A stretch of DNA of 44,769 nucleotides from Candidatus Gastranaerophilales bacterium. Its GTDB lineage: Bacteria; Cyanobacteriota; Vampirovibrionia; Gastranaerophilales; Gastranaerophilaceae. Where the stretch lies: positions 1 to 44,769 of the forward strand of contig CALUYD010000014.1 of NCBI GenBank assembly GCA_944324915.1, in the 5' to 3' direction. Shown here piece after piece: positions 17,784-25,619 of the stretch. Numbering within the stretch: the stretch's first letter is position 1; every line of letters starts with the position of its first letter. A model generated the notes under the pieces. That model did not search any database. It saw only the letters and a list, made by a program, of their open reading frames with translations, and had not been told where the DNA came from. Made by a program: the position numbers and the translations under genes.

Positions 17784-18041
17784 ATGAAAGATTTTTATAA
17801 TTTGGTTGCACAAATAAAAAACCCTAAAGATATTGAAAAGCTTTTTTGTGAAATTTTTACTATAAATGAAATTAAAACTTTATCAAAGCGATGGCGTATT
17901 TTAGAAATGCTTGTTAAGAATCATACTCAAAGAGAAATTTCGGATGAACTTGGAGTAAGTCTATGTAAGGTTACAAGAGGTTCTAAAATACTAAAAGATA
18001 AAAATGCAATCGTTACTAAATTTTTGATAAAGGAGAAATAA
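17784..18041 (+). CDS. trpR: TrpR/YerC-family transcriptional repressor
   Basis: The 85-residue protein is the length of the Trp repressor superfamily and shows its core: a helical [19 protein letters not shown] dimer segment followed by the helix-turn-helix [20 protein letters not shown] (about 47-66) and SKILK. TrpR binds tryptophan and represses trp genes. The gene lies one base before trpB, with AAGG seven bases ahead of its own ATG. That adjacency, and a palindrome over the promoter, favour a true TrpR over the related YerC group, but tryptophan binding is not proven by sequence. Confidence 0.75.
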   Translation: MKDFYNLVAQIKNPKDIEKLFCEIFTINEIKTLSKRWRILEMLVKNHTQREISDELGVSLCKVTRGSKILKDKNAIVTKFLIKEK

Positions 18042-18042
18042 T

Positions 18043-19245
18043 ATGTTGAATAATTTCGTGCCAAATAAAAACGGATTTTTTGGAAATTATGGCGGTCAAT
18101 TTATTGATAATCAAGAGTTATTAGATGAATTTAAAAATATAGAAAAAAATTTTTTAGAGATAATTAATGATGAAAATTTTCAAAATGAATTAGATTATTT
18201 AATGAAAAATTATGTAGGCAGACCAAGTCCTATATATTTTGCACAAAATCTATCAAATAAATACGGGAATAAAATTTTTTTAAAACGTGAAGATTTAAAT
18301 CATACAGGTGCACACAAGATTAATCATTGCATAGGTGAAGCATTATTAGCAAAAAAAATGGGTAAAACTAAAATTATTGGTGAAACAGGTGCAGGTCAGC
18401 ATGGCTTGGCTCTTGCAACAACATGTGCACTATTGGGGCTTGAATGCGACATTTATATGGGTGAAGTTGATATTCAAAAGGCAAAACAAAATGTCGATAA
18501 AATGAGGTTATTGGGCGCTAATATTATACCTGTTACATTTGGGACAAAAACTCTTAAAGAAGCAGTTGATGCTGCATTTAGCGCATATAAAAATGAATAC
18601 AAAACAGCTTTATATGCAATAGGTTCTGTTGTTGGACCTCATCCTTTTCCGATGATAGTTGAATACTTTCAATCAAGAATTGGCATGGAAGCAAGATTGC
18701 AATTTTTGGATTATAACTTAACTTTACCTGATTATGTCGTTGCTTGTGTTGGTGGTGGCTCTAATGCAATTGGTATGTTTAATGGTTTTATTAATGATGA
18801 AAGTGTTCAATTGGTGGGCGTTGAACCTTTAGGAAAAGGTGCTAAAATAGGCGAGAACGCCGCAAGTATAAATTTTGGCAAAGACGGCATAATCCATGGC
18901 TTTAAATGTAAAGTTTTACAAGATGATAACGGTAATATAATTGACGCATATAGTGTAGCCTGCGGACTTGATTACCCTGGGGTTGGACCTAAACATTGTT
19001 ATTTGAATGAAACTAAACGTGCCAAATATGAAACAATAACCGATGATGAAGCAATTAGTGCCTTTTATGAATTATCACGATGTGAAGGTATTATTCCTGC
19101 ACTTGAGAGTTCTCATGCTCTTGCTTATGCAATTAAATTATCTAAAACAGTAAAAAACAAGAAAATACTTGTTAATCTTTCAGGTCGTGGTGATAAAGAT
19201 ATTGATTTTATCGTTCGTAATTATCCAATCTCTAAATATCTTTAA
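18043..19245 (+). CDS. trpB: Tryptophan synthase beta subunit
   Basis: TrpB is a PLP enzyme that joins indole and serine to make tryptophan. The 400-residue protein is full length, with the PLP lysine in HTGAHKINH (K92), GETGAGQHG, the PLP-phosphate loop [12 protein letters not shown], and SGRGDKD near the end. It is of the standard TrpB1 type. The start is one base after the trpR stop, preceded by AAAGGAG inside trpR. trpA is missing: trpB is followed directly by a convergent carbonic anhydrase gene with a 14-bp overlap, so the operon is trpR-trpB only. This suggests salvage of indole rather than full synthesis, unless trpA lies elsewhere. Confidence 0.96.
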   Translation: MLNNFVPNKNGFFGNYGGQFIDNQELLDEFKNIEKNFLEIINDENFQNELDYLMKNYVGRPSPIYFAQNLSNKYGNKIFLKREDLNHTGAHKINHCIGEALLAKKMGKTKIIGETGAGQHGLALATTCALLGLECDIYMGEVDIQKAKQNVDKMRLLGANIIPVTFGTKTLKEAVDAAFSAYKNEYKTALYAIGSVVGPHPFPMIVEYFQSRIGMEARLQFLDYNLTLPDYVVACVGGGSNAIGMFNGFINDESVQLVGVEPLGKGAKIGENAASINFGKDGIIHGFKCKVLQDDNGNIIDAYSVACGLDYPGVGPKHCYLNETKRAKYETITDDEAISAFYELSRCEGIIPALESSHALAYAIKLSKTVKNKKILVNLSGRGDKDIDFIVRNYPISKYL

Positions 19246-19852
19246 TTTCAATATATTCTAAATTAGAATTTAGAAGATGTACATGACCTGTTTCGTGCGA
19301 TAAGTGGCATTTTGCAATGTATAGCTCTTTATTTTCCACTGCTTTTTTAATTATTTTGGAATGATTTAAAATATATTCTTCAGCCCAAAGAGTATGTTGC
19401 TTTGCAAGCTGATTTTCAGATGTAAGTGCATTTTTGTCACACTCAATAGCAGGATATACACATTTCAATATTCCTTGAAAATTATCCGCAATATTAGGAT
19501 AATTTTCTTGTGCATATTCCATAACACCGCAATTATCATGTCCTAAAAGTATTAATAGGGGCACTTTTAATTTTTTTACGGCATATTCAATGCTCTCCAT
19601 TACATTTGGTCCTACTGTAATTCCTGCAATTCTAACTACGAATAATTCTCCTATTCCTGCTTCAAAGATTAATTCAGGAACAACTCTTGAATCAGAACAG
19701 CTTAAAACGCATGCATGGGGATTTTGATGATGAGATAATGCTTTAAGAGTTTCTATTGTTATATTTTTAGCTTCATATTTCCCATTTACAAATTGTTCAT
19801 TTCCTTTTAGTAATTTTATTAAAATTTCTTTGGAATAATTTGGTATATTCAT
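19232..19852 (-). CDS. Beta-class carbonic anhydrase
   Basis: Carbonic anhydrase interconverts CO2 and bicarbonate. The zinc site is complete: C52 with the D54/R56 dyad in SCSDSRV, and H105 and C108 in GHDNCGV. The 206-residue length and the [14 protein letters not shown] segment fit the beta class, prokaryotic clade. AAAGGGG precedes ATG 19852. It is convergent with trpB and overlaps its last 14 bases, so the two messages are antisense at their ends. It may supply bicarbonate for biosynthetic carboxylations. Confidence 0.93.
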   Translation of the reverse strand: MNIPNYSKEILIKLLKGNEQFVNGKYEAKNITIETLKALSHHQNPHACVLSCSDSRVVPELIFEAGIGELFVVRIAGITVGPNVMESIEYAVKKLKVPLLILLGHDNCGVMEYAQENYPNIADNFQGILKCVYPAIECDKNALTSENQLAKQHTLWAEEYILNHSKIIKKAVENKELYIAKCHLSHETGHVHLLNSNLEYIEIKDI

Positions 19853-19919
19853 AAAACCCCTTTACAAATAAATATCTGTCGTACTAAAATTTTCCTTGGA
19901 ATTTTAGAAAAGGGCAAAT

Positions 19920-20879
19920 ATGTTACAAGATTTATTAAATAATAAAAAATGTTTTAAATTGGTTTGTGGTGCAGGAAATGAAGATGTAGTAGAAGTTGAA
20001 AAACTTGTTTATATCTATTCTCTTGCTGGCGTTAGATTTTTTGATGTTTGCGCTAATTTAGATGTTATTGACGCTGCTAAGCGTGCAATTAAAAAAGCCG
20101 GAGATGAAAGCAATAAATATCTTTGTGTTAGCGTTGGTATTGAAGGTGACCCTCATATTACAAAAGCAAAAATCGATTATGATAAATGCGTAAAATGCGC
20201 TATTTGTAAAAATAATTGTCCTCATCAAGCAATTGATGAAAATATTGAAATTAATGAAAAAAGATGTTTAGGCTGCAATATATGTAAAAACCTATGTCCA
20301 AATAAAGCTATTACAATGCATACAAAAATTCAAGACTATAATGAGATTTTACCTAAAATTGTCGAAAAAGGAGTTGATTGTATTGAATTTCATGCAATTT
20401 CTAAAGATGAAGATGATGTTTTAGAAAAATGGGACAAAATTAACTCTTGTTTCAGTGGTTTAACTTGCATTTCGGTTGATAGATCAACATCAGGTGATAA
20501 AGATTTAGTTGAATTAGTTAGAAAAATGGTATCTAAAAAAGCACCATACACAACAATAATTCAAGCTGATGGCGTTGCTATGAGCGGAAATAATGACGAA
20601 TTTGGAACAACCCTGCAAGCGGTTGCGACTGCTCAAATGTTTCAAAATTCAAAAGTTCCGGCTTATATTATGATGTCAGGCGGAACAAACACAAAATCAA
20701 TTCAATTAGCTAAATTGTGCGATGTTCATCCTCATTGTCTTGCTGTTGGTTCTTACGCAAGAAAAATTATAAAAAAATATTTAGATAATGAAAATCTTTT
20801 CAATGACAAAAAAGCAATTGATGAAGCAGTTAAAATTGCAAAAAGTCTTGTAGATGTTTCATTGGAGAATATGGGATGA
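19920..20879 (+). CDS. LdpA-like iron-sulfur protein
   Basis: The 319-residue protein starts with FKLVCGAGNEDVVEVEKL and YSLAGVRFFDVCANLDVI, which resembles the N-terminus of LdpA, a cyanobacterial protein that passes redox state to the circadian clock. A two-cluster ferredoxin domain follows: C90, C93, C96, C100 and C116, C119, C122, C126, each in CxxCxxCxxxC(P) form. The C-terminal half (about 140-310) is a barrel-like domain with GGTNTKSIQLA, as in LdpA_C. No kai genes are in the window, so any clock role is unlikely here; the protein may be a redox or oxidoreductase-type enzyme. It overlaps the next gene by ATGA and is probably co-transcribed. Confidence 0.7.
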   Translation: MLQDLLNNKKCFKLVCGAGNEDVVEVEKLVYIYSLAGVRFFDVCANLDVIDAAKRAIKKAGDESNKYLCVSVGIEGDPHITKAKIDYDKCVKCAICKNNCPHQAIDENIEINEKRCLGCNICKNLCPNKAITMHTKIQDYNEILPKIVEKGVDCIEFHAISKDEDDVLEKWDKINSCFSGLTCISVDRSTSGDKDLVELVRKMVSKKAPYTTIIQADGVAMSGNNDEFGTTLQAVATAQMFQNSKVPAYIMMSGGTNTKSIQLAKLCDVHPHCLAVGSYARKIIKKYLDNENLFNDKKAIDEAVKIAKSLVDVSLENMG

Positions 20880-21631
20880 TTAGCTTAAAAACAAAAAATT
20901 GGCAAATTGATAATATTGATACAGTTATTTTTGATAAAGACGGTACATTGATTGATTTACATTATTTTTGGGGCAAAATGACCGAGCTTAGAGTTGATGA
21001 AGTTATTCAAAAATACAATTTTGATTTAACTTTTTTTGACCATTTATGCTATTGCCTAGGTTACGATATTAATACACAAAAAATGCTTCCTGATGGCATT
21101 ACTGCGCTATATTCAAGACCAAAAATTATTGAACTTTTTATCAAAGATTTAGCTAAATTCGGTGTTGTTGCAACAACAGCTGAAATTGAAGAAATCTTTG
21201 ATAAGGTTTCAGATGATTTTTATAAAAATATTTTAGATTATACAAAACCAATAGATTCGGCATTTAGATTTGTCGAAAAACTATATAAAAATAATGTTAA
21301 AATTGGTATAGTTACTTCTGATTCAATTGTTTCAACGCAATTAACCGTAAAACAATTTGAGCTTGAGAAGTATTTTAAATCTTTAATCGGAAGAGAATCT
21401 TGCACTGATATAAAAGAAAGCGGAAAGCCAACAATTATGGCATTGAATGAGCTAAATTCAAATCCTAAAAATACGGTTATGATAGGTGACGCCCCAATGG
21501 ATTATATAAGTGCTAAAAATGCCGGAATTGATAAAACAATTCTTATCGCAACAGGTCAAATAGATGTTGATGAATTAAAGAAAACATCTGAATTTGTGTG
21601 TTGTGATTTAGATGAAGTTGAAATATTCTAA
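20876..21631 (+). CDS. HAD-family hydrolase (phosphatase-like)
   Basis: The HAD motifs are in order: FDKDGTLID (motif I, nucleophile Asp), IGIVTSD (motif II), a Lys in ESGKPTIMAL (motif III) and GDAPMDYISAKNAG (motif IV). The helical cap between motifs I and II is of the C1 type, as in phosphoglycolate phosphatase and beta-phosphoglucomutase relatives. The 251-residue protein probably hydrolyses a small phosphate ester; the substrate is unknown. Its ATG overlaps the stop of the LdpA-like gene (ATGA), which implies coupled translation and possibly a shared pathway. Confidence 0.85.
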   Translation: MISLKTKNWQIDNIDTVIFDKDGTLIDLHYFWGKMTELRVDEVIQKYNFDLTFFDHLCYCLGYDINTQKMLPDGITALYSRPKIIELFIKDLAKFGVVATTAEIEEIFDKVSDDFYKNILDYTKPIDSAFRFVEKLYKNNVKIGIVTSDSIVSTQLTVKQFELEKYFKSLIGRESCTDIKESGKPTIMALNELNSNPKNTVMIGDAPMDYISAKNAGIDKTILIATGQIDVDELKKTSEFVCCDLDEVEIF

Positions 21632-21643
21632 ATTTATTTTGTT

Positions 21644-21677
21644 ATTTATAAAGACCCTTAAAAGGGTCTTTATAAAT
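21644..21677. terminator. Bidirectional terminator
   Basis: A 14-bp perfect stem pairs ATTTATAAAGACCC (21644-21657) with GGGTCTTTATAAAT (21664-21677) around six bases, between the convergent HAD and SLOG-like genes. Confidence 0.85.
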
Positions 21678-21681
21678 AAAA

Positions 21682-22509
21682 TTATTTTTCAAATATAAAC
21701 TGTACTGCTTTTTTTACAGCATTATTAATTGCTTTGCTATCATTGCCCTCTAGGGTAATGATTTTAATGTTATCTAAATTGCAATTTTTAAGAAAATCTT
21801 CTGTCAGTCCTGCAACTTGCGGATGGGGTAATCTTTCTCTATTCTTAAATGCTTCTAATTGGTCTATTAAATATTTTGACGCATTTTCTACTCTATTTTT
21901 TGCTTCTCCCCATGCAGGAGTATCAATGTATGGATTGTCTAAGACAATAATTTTATTGCCTTTGTTTAATGCGTTACAAAAATCGCTTACTGTCGCATTT
22001 CTTCCGCCGGTTGCAACAAAGATATTTGATGCCTCTGCTGTTGCTTTTGAATATTCTGAATTATCTGGCAAAATATACTTGGGAATTTCTGAATATGTTT
22101 GAGTATTGATTGTGGAAGGGAAGTTGTCAGGATTAATGTATTTTACATAATTTTGAGCTGTAATATAGAATATTTTGTCTTTGTTTAATCCTGTTACTTC
22201 AGTTGTAATTGCATCAATACTGCCTCTATCTGCTGTCGGGCTTGTAATGAACGCAGTACTTCTTGTTCCTAGTTCTGCATTTAATCCCTTTAAAAATGCT
22301 TTTGTAGGTTCTTCGTATCCAGCAGGAGGTGCTGAATATCCTGCCGTTGCAATACGATATGGCATTGTGCCAATTTTTTTGTTTGCGATTCTACCAGCTT
22401 CTTCTGCGGTTGTGATATTAATAATATTGTATGGTGATTTTTTTGAAACTTCGTTTCCAAATGACTGTTTAGTGGTTTGATTTAAGTTTAATGAGTAAAT
22501 TTTGGGCAT
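21682..22509 (-). CDS. SLOG/LOG-like Rossmann-fold protein
   Basis: From ATG 22509, with AAAGGAGG directly upstream, the protein has 275 residues; a longer frame to 22542 is unlikely. It shows IATAGYSAPPAGYEEP early and VATGGRNATVSDFCNALNKG later, followed by KIIVLDNP. This glycine-rich pattern resembles the ligand loop of SLOG-superfamily proteins (LOG cytokinin hydrolase, DprA, TIR-like nucleotide sensors), which bind nucleotides or nucleosides. The canonical GGGxGT of LOG is changed to GGRNAT, so the assignment is tentative. QSFGN near the N-terminus resembles the SFxG motif of other proteins in this window. The gene stands alone between a terminator and a gene-poor stretch. Confidence 0.55.
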   Translation of the reverse strand: MPKIYSLNLNQTTKQSFGNEVSKKSPYNIINITTAEEAGRIANKKIGTMPYRIATAGYSAPPAGYEEPTKAFLKGLNAELGTRSTAFITSPTADRGSIDAITTEVTGLNKDKIFYITAQNYVKYINPDNFPSTINTQTYSEIPKYILPDNSEYSKATAEASNIFVATGGRNATVSDFCNALNKGNKIIVLDNPYIDTPAWGEAKNRVENASKYLIDQLEAFKNRERLPHPQVAGLTEDFLKNCNLDNIKIITLEGNDSKAINNAVKKAVQFIFEK

Positions 22510-22592
22510 TATATCCTCCTTTGTATTATGACTATGTAACAAATTTATATTAAATATTAATTATTGATGTAGACCGTTAAATTCATTTATTG

Positions 22593-22769
22593 TTATTTCT
22601 GTATTTCCTTTTCAGTGGGAAGTGTGTATTTTACTTTGCTAAATATTCTTGAAAAAGTGTCGTTTACTTTGGCTAATTGTTGTTCTGCTAGTTCCTTAGC
22701 TTTTGCATTAGTTATTATTACACTAACCTTATTTTGTATTTTTGTATGCTTATATAAAAACCGAAATAT
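22593..22769 (-). pseudogene. Possible 5'-truncated gene fragment
   Basis: The 411-bp gap 22510-22920 holds no intact gene I would accept. On the minus strand, a 58-codon open frame (22769 down to the stop at 22593) has protein-like composition in its second half: charged, amphipathic, with AKAKELAEQQLAKVND and SKVKYTLPTEKEIQK. No ATG, GTG or TTG is available in frame, so it looks like the 3' end of a decayed gene. It may also be chance. Confidence 0.3.
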
Positions 22770-22920
22770 TTATTATTTGTTATTAAGCTGTAATTATGTT
22801 AAGTATATTTTACATGTTATTTTTTATTTTAATTTTTGTTAAGATAATTCTTTTTATTAACAAAAAAAGAAAATTATATGCTTTATACTTGTGTTAATAA
22901 ACGTTTAGAAAGGGATTTGA

Positions 22921-23436
22921 ATGAATATACGTCCAATTGGTGCTAATACATCATTTGCAGGGAGATTAAAATATGACCGAATTGCTCTAACTGAAAAAAT
23001 AGCAGCTTTAGAAGATACTGAGATAGAAAGTCTTGCTCCTAAAATAGTCGAAGGTATTAATGCACTCAAAAGAAGTGTAGAAGAATCTACTCCGGATAAT
23101 TTTGATTGTTTTCTTGATATGAACTATAAGACAAGACGAAAAAGTATTGATGATGATTTTGATTATGTTAGTAAAATAAATCATATTTTTACTATAAAAA
23201 CAAAATGTAAAGATGGTTTAAATCAGAATCAGGCTTTTAATGGTAATTTTGAATTGCAATGTATAGGTTCTGTATATACATTTCGAGATAATGCTGCTAT
23301 TATGATTAGTGAGTTTTTCTCTAATCTTTCAAAACAAATAGTTAATTATGCTAATTCAGATGGTGAAAAACGTATATCTGCTATTAAATTTAAACCTGGC
23401 AGTTTTAGTGAAAATATATACAATAAATTTGATTAG
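22921..23436 (+). CDS. Hypothetical protein with N-terminal SFAG motif
   Basis: This 171-residue protein starts with a short leader and TSFAGRL (residues 10-16), then mixed helical and beta segments with no family I recognise, no signal peptide and no membrane helix. AAAGGG lies 7-8 bases before ATG 22921. It is flanked by long non-coding stretches and ended by the terminator at 23488-23516, so it is a single-gene unit in the accessory region. The SFxG tag recurs in other proteins of the window and seems to be a lineage trait. Confidence 0.65.
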   Translation: MNIRPIGANTSFAGRLKYDRIALTEKIAALEDTEIESLAPKIVEGINALKRSVEESTPDNFDCFLDMNYKTRRKSIDDDFDYVSKINHIFTIKTKCKDGLNQNQAFNGNFELQCIGSVYTFRDNAAIMISEFFSNLSKQIVNYANSDGEKRISAIKFKPGSFSENIYNKFD

Positions 23437-23487
23437 ACACAAAATTATTTTGTATATTTACATGAATACAGAATATTTTTTATAAAC

Positions 23488-23516
23488 AAAAGAGACTAAT
23501 TTAAGTCTCTTTTTTA
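23488..23516 (+). terminator. Terminator of the 22921-23436 gene
   Basis: AAAAGAGACT (23488-23497) pairs with AGTCTCTTTT (23504-23513), followed by T residues to 23516. Confidence 0.75.
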
Positions 23517-23830
23517 TTAAAATAATTTTATTATATCTTTATCACTTTCGTTACCCATATATTTTTATTCAAATATTTTCATTAATATCACCATAAAAGT
23601 CACATGGTTTAATTGCTTTATATTTATTGTTGAATAAATTAGTAAATTATATAACAAAATTATATACTTAATACAAGTTTTGCAAATGTTGTGTTTATGT
23701 GTCTTAATTGTTACATCTTTGAGCCTGCGTTGGTCTGAAAAGTAATTATTGAATAGATAGACATTCTATCATTTACAATTTCTCTAATTGCCATTATAAA
23801 GGTTGCTGTTTTTTATCCTCAACCTATAAA
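23517..23830. other. Non-coding stretch with no recognised feature
   Basis: About 310 bp of AT-rich sequence between the terminator at 23488-23516 and the nuclease stop. Both strands are broken by stops and I see no tRNA, clear promoter or repeat. Confidence 0.5.
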
Positions 23831-24247
23831 TTAATATGCGCTACAACCGCCAAAAGTTTTCATAGAATCGTTTACGTTTATATTGTCAAAATAGACAACC
23901 GCTAAAACTCTTTTATAAATATCTAACCCTTTAAATTCAAAATATATTTTATCTGCATTCTTATAGAAATCCTCTAAATATTTTTTAGAATTCTTTCCTC
24001 TCGATAATACATCATCAATAGATAAATTATTCAAATACGCTTGCCTATAAGCTCTATTATTTGCATTTGTTTCAAAACAATCAATTCCAACAAGGCGAGC
24101 TGAAAATTCATTTTTATCAACCTTTAAAATAATTGTATCACCATCGATAATTTTTACTAACTCAGTAGAAATTTTATTTTCAGAATTAGCTGGCAAGTTT
24201 AATAAAATAAGAAAAAGAAATAATATTTTGCATTTTATACCGTTCAT
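23831..24247 (-). CDS. Secreted thermonuclease-like (SNase) protein
   Basis: The 138-residue protein has a signal peptide (basic start, hydrophobic LFLFLILLNL, likely cleavage after about residue 22) and an SNase fold: VKIIDGDTIILKV with the metal-binding Asp, ARLVGIDCFET with the catalytic Arg and Glu region, and KRVLAVVYF with the second Arg. Staphylococcal nuclease relatives cut DNA and RNA with Ca2+ outside the cell or in the periplasm. It ends shortly after the last strand, at FGGCSAY, so it is compact. Divergent from the AbrB-like gene. Confidence 0.85.
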   Translation of the reverse strand: MNGIKCKILFLFLILLNLPANSENKISTELVKIIDGDTIILKVDKNEFSARLVGIDCFETNANNRAYRQAYLNNLSIDDVLSRGKNSKKYLEDFYKNADKIYFEFKGLDIYKRVLAVVYFDNINVNDSMKTFGGCSAY

Positions 24248-24334
24248 ATATACATTTAACCATACCTTGTAAGATTAGAAAATAATATATACAAACGGCA
24301 TAATATTGTCAAGTATTATGTAAGGTTAAAAATT

Positions 24335-24502
24335 ATGGCAGTTGAAAGAAAATTAATGAGAAACGGAAACGGTTGGGCACTTAGCATAAATTCAACAATT
24401 CTTGCGTTGTTAGATGTAAACCCCGAAGTTGATATGGTTAAATACACAATCGAAAATGATAAACTAATAATCACTAAAGGCAACAAAAAAGAAGAAAAAT
24501 AA
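24335..24502 (+). CDS. AbrB/MazE-like small DNA-binding protein
   Basis: This 55-residue protein starts at ATG 24335 with TAAGG upstream. RKLMRNGNGWALSINSTILALL followed by YTIENDKLIITK resembles the swapped-hairpin AbrB/SpoVT fold of MazE-type antitoxins and small regulators. The usual partner toxin is not visible next to it. It may be a stand-alone regulator. Terminator at 24544-24567. Confidence 0.6.
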   Translation: MAVERKLMRNGNGWALSINSTILALLDVNPEVDMVKYTIENDKLIITKGNKKEEK

Positions 24503-24543
24503 AAGATGTTAAGGTAAATTTCATACCCTAAAATTGAGCGTTA

Positions 24544-24567
24544 AAAAGATCCTATTAAGGGTCTTTT
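24544..24567 (+). terminator. Terminator of AbrB-like gene
   Basis: AAAAGATCC (24544-24552) pairs, with one G-T, with GGGTCTTTT (24559-24567) around a six-base loop. Confidence 0.65.
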
Positions 24568-24571
24568 AGTA

Positions 24572-24588
24572 TATGGGGCGGGTGATGG
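24572..24588. repeat. Copy of the tRNA-His 3' end (possible att remnant)
   Basis: The 17 bases TATGGGGCGGGTGATGG are identical to 25317-25333, which form the 3' end of tRNA-His including its CCA. This GC-rich stretch stands out from the AT-rich surroundings. Integrases using a tRNA 3' end as attachment site leave such direct repeats, which would bound a 745-bp segment here. Confidence 0.55.
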
Positions 24589-24739
24589 CAACAGTATTGA
24601 ATTTATTACGCATTTAGGCTTGTTGAAAAATTATACAAAGAGTATGTAAACTTTTGTTAAATAAATATGTTGTAAATATCAAAATAAATATTATTACAGT
24701 TTTTGTATATATATAGTAGTGTAAAAAGGAAATTTAAAT

Positions 24740-25135
24740 ATGGAAATTTCTAGTGTAAAAAATCAAGAGTCTAAAAAAATCGTTTCAAATACTGCAAAAG
24801 CAGCTACAATTGGTGCTGGTGTATTTGGTACTCTTGGAGCCTTAAGCAATCATTCATTACAAAAAGATATTATTGAATTAGCTAAACAAAATCCTGGGTG
24901 TAATTCTGTTAAACCTTTGGTTTTAGGCGATAGTAAACTATTACAAAAAAGCGCAGAAATGGTTGAAAATTTATCTAAAAAAATAATAGAGTCTGGCAAT
25001 AAAATTGTAAAATCAGAGATTGTAAAATCTGGTCTAAAGTCTGCTGCTCAAGGTGCTGCAATAGTTGGTGGTATTGCTTTATTGGTAAATCTTGTTAAAA
25101 ATGCCAACGCATCAAAAAATACTGAAAATAAGTAA
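24740..25135 (+). CDS. Small protein with two glycine-rich hydrophobic segments
   Basis: The 131-residue protein has two hydrophobic Gly/Ala segments, about residues 20-36 (AATIGAGVFGTLGAL) and 107-124 (AAQGAAIVGGIALLVNLV), separated by a charged helical part. It may be a membrane hairpin. No family is recognised. AAAAGG precedes ATG 24740 at a somewhat long spacing. It is the only gene between the two copies of the tRNA-His 3' end, and has its own terminator (25151-25185). Confidence 0.6.
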   Translation: MEISSVKNQESKKIVSNTAKAATIGAGVFGTLGALSNHSLQKDIIELAKQNPGCNSVKPLVLGDSKLLQKSAEMVENLSKKIIESGNKIVKSEIVKSGLKSAAQGAAIVGGIALLVNLVKNANASKNTENK

Positions 25136-25150
25136 TTTGTTAAATAATTA

Positions 25151-25185
25151 AAAAAAGATAAGGTTTTTATGCCTTATCTTTTTTT
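25151..25185 (+). terminator. Terminator of the 24740-25135 gene
   Basis: AAAAAAGATAAGG (25151-25163) pairs with CCTTATCTTTTTT (25172-25184) around an eight-base loop, with the last pairs giving the U-tract. Confidence 0.75.
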
Positions 25186-25233
25186 GTTTGTTTTGTTTTA
25201 TATATGTGTAATTTTGGATTTTTTTAGGTTCTC

Positions 25234-25266
25234 ACCCACTTTACGGGTCTTGCGACCTGTGTGGGT
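25234..25266. other. GC-rich imperfect hairpin near tRNA-His
   Basis: ACCCAC (25234-25239) pairs with GTGGGT (25261-25266), and inside them ACGGGTC (25243-25249) pairs with GACCTGT (25254-25260) around TTGC. The stem is GC-rich in an AT-rich region and no gene explains it. It could be a small RNA, a mobile palindrome or a recombination site. Confidence 0.45.
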
Positions 25267-25283
25267 TTAAACACAACCAAAAT

Positions 25284-25317
25284 AAAACAGGTTACAACAA
25301 AAATTGTAACCTGTTTT
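25284..25317 (-). terminator. Terminator of tRNA-His
   Basis: A perfect 14-bp stem pairs AAAACAGGTTACAA (25284-25297) with TTGTAACCTGTTTT (25304-25317), directly downstream of the tRNA 3' end; on the minus strand it ends in a T-rich tail. Confidence 0.8.
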
Positions 25318-25318
25318 A

Positions 25319-25395
25319 TGGGGCGGGTGATGGGGGTCGAACCCACGAATATCGGAACCACAATCCGAGGCCTTAACCACTTGGCGACACCCGCC
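25319..25395 (-). tRNA. tRNA-His (GTG), CCA encoded
   Basis: On the minus strand an eight-pair acceptor stem GGCGGGTG/CACCCGCC includes the G-1:C73 pair diagnostic of tRNA-His. The anticodon arm CTCGGAT-TGTGG-TTCCGAT carries GTG, the T-loop is GTTCGAC, and CCA is encoded (25321-25319). tRNA-Gln in this window does not encode CCA. Confidence 0.95.
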
Positions 25396-25619
25396 ATTTT
25401 TGTTTGCAAGTTAAAATAACCGCTAAAAAATTATAAAATAAACAAAAAAAATTTTCAAGAAAAATCGCAAAAAGTTGTAAGACCTTACAAAAAAATGCCA
25501 AAAAACGAGAGTTTTTCAAAAAAATATGTTAATCTAAAAAAGTAATTTTCGGACAATTCAAATTTGTATCATCTTTAAGATTGAGAAACGAGGCTGACGA
25601 AAACAAGGAGGGGATAACT

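Noticed and set aside
22615-22842. 75-codon plus-strand frame with hydrophobic composition
   Set aside because: No ribosome site; it is antisense to the more protein-like minus-strand fragment at 22593-22769.
24335-24740. Toxin-antitoxin pair with the AbrB/MazE-like protein
   Set aside because: No toxin-like frame follows; the gene ends at its own terminator and the next gene is an unrelated hydrophobic protein.
25224-25409. 61-codon minus-strand frame across tRNA-His and the hairpin at 25234
   Set aside because: It covers the tRNA gene, its terminator and a hairpin; composition is explained by those structures.
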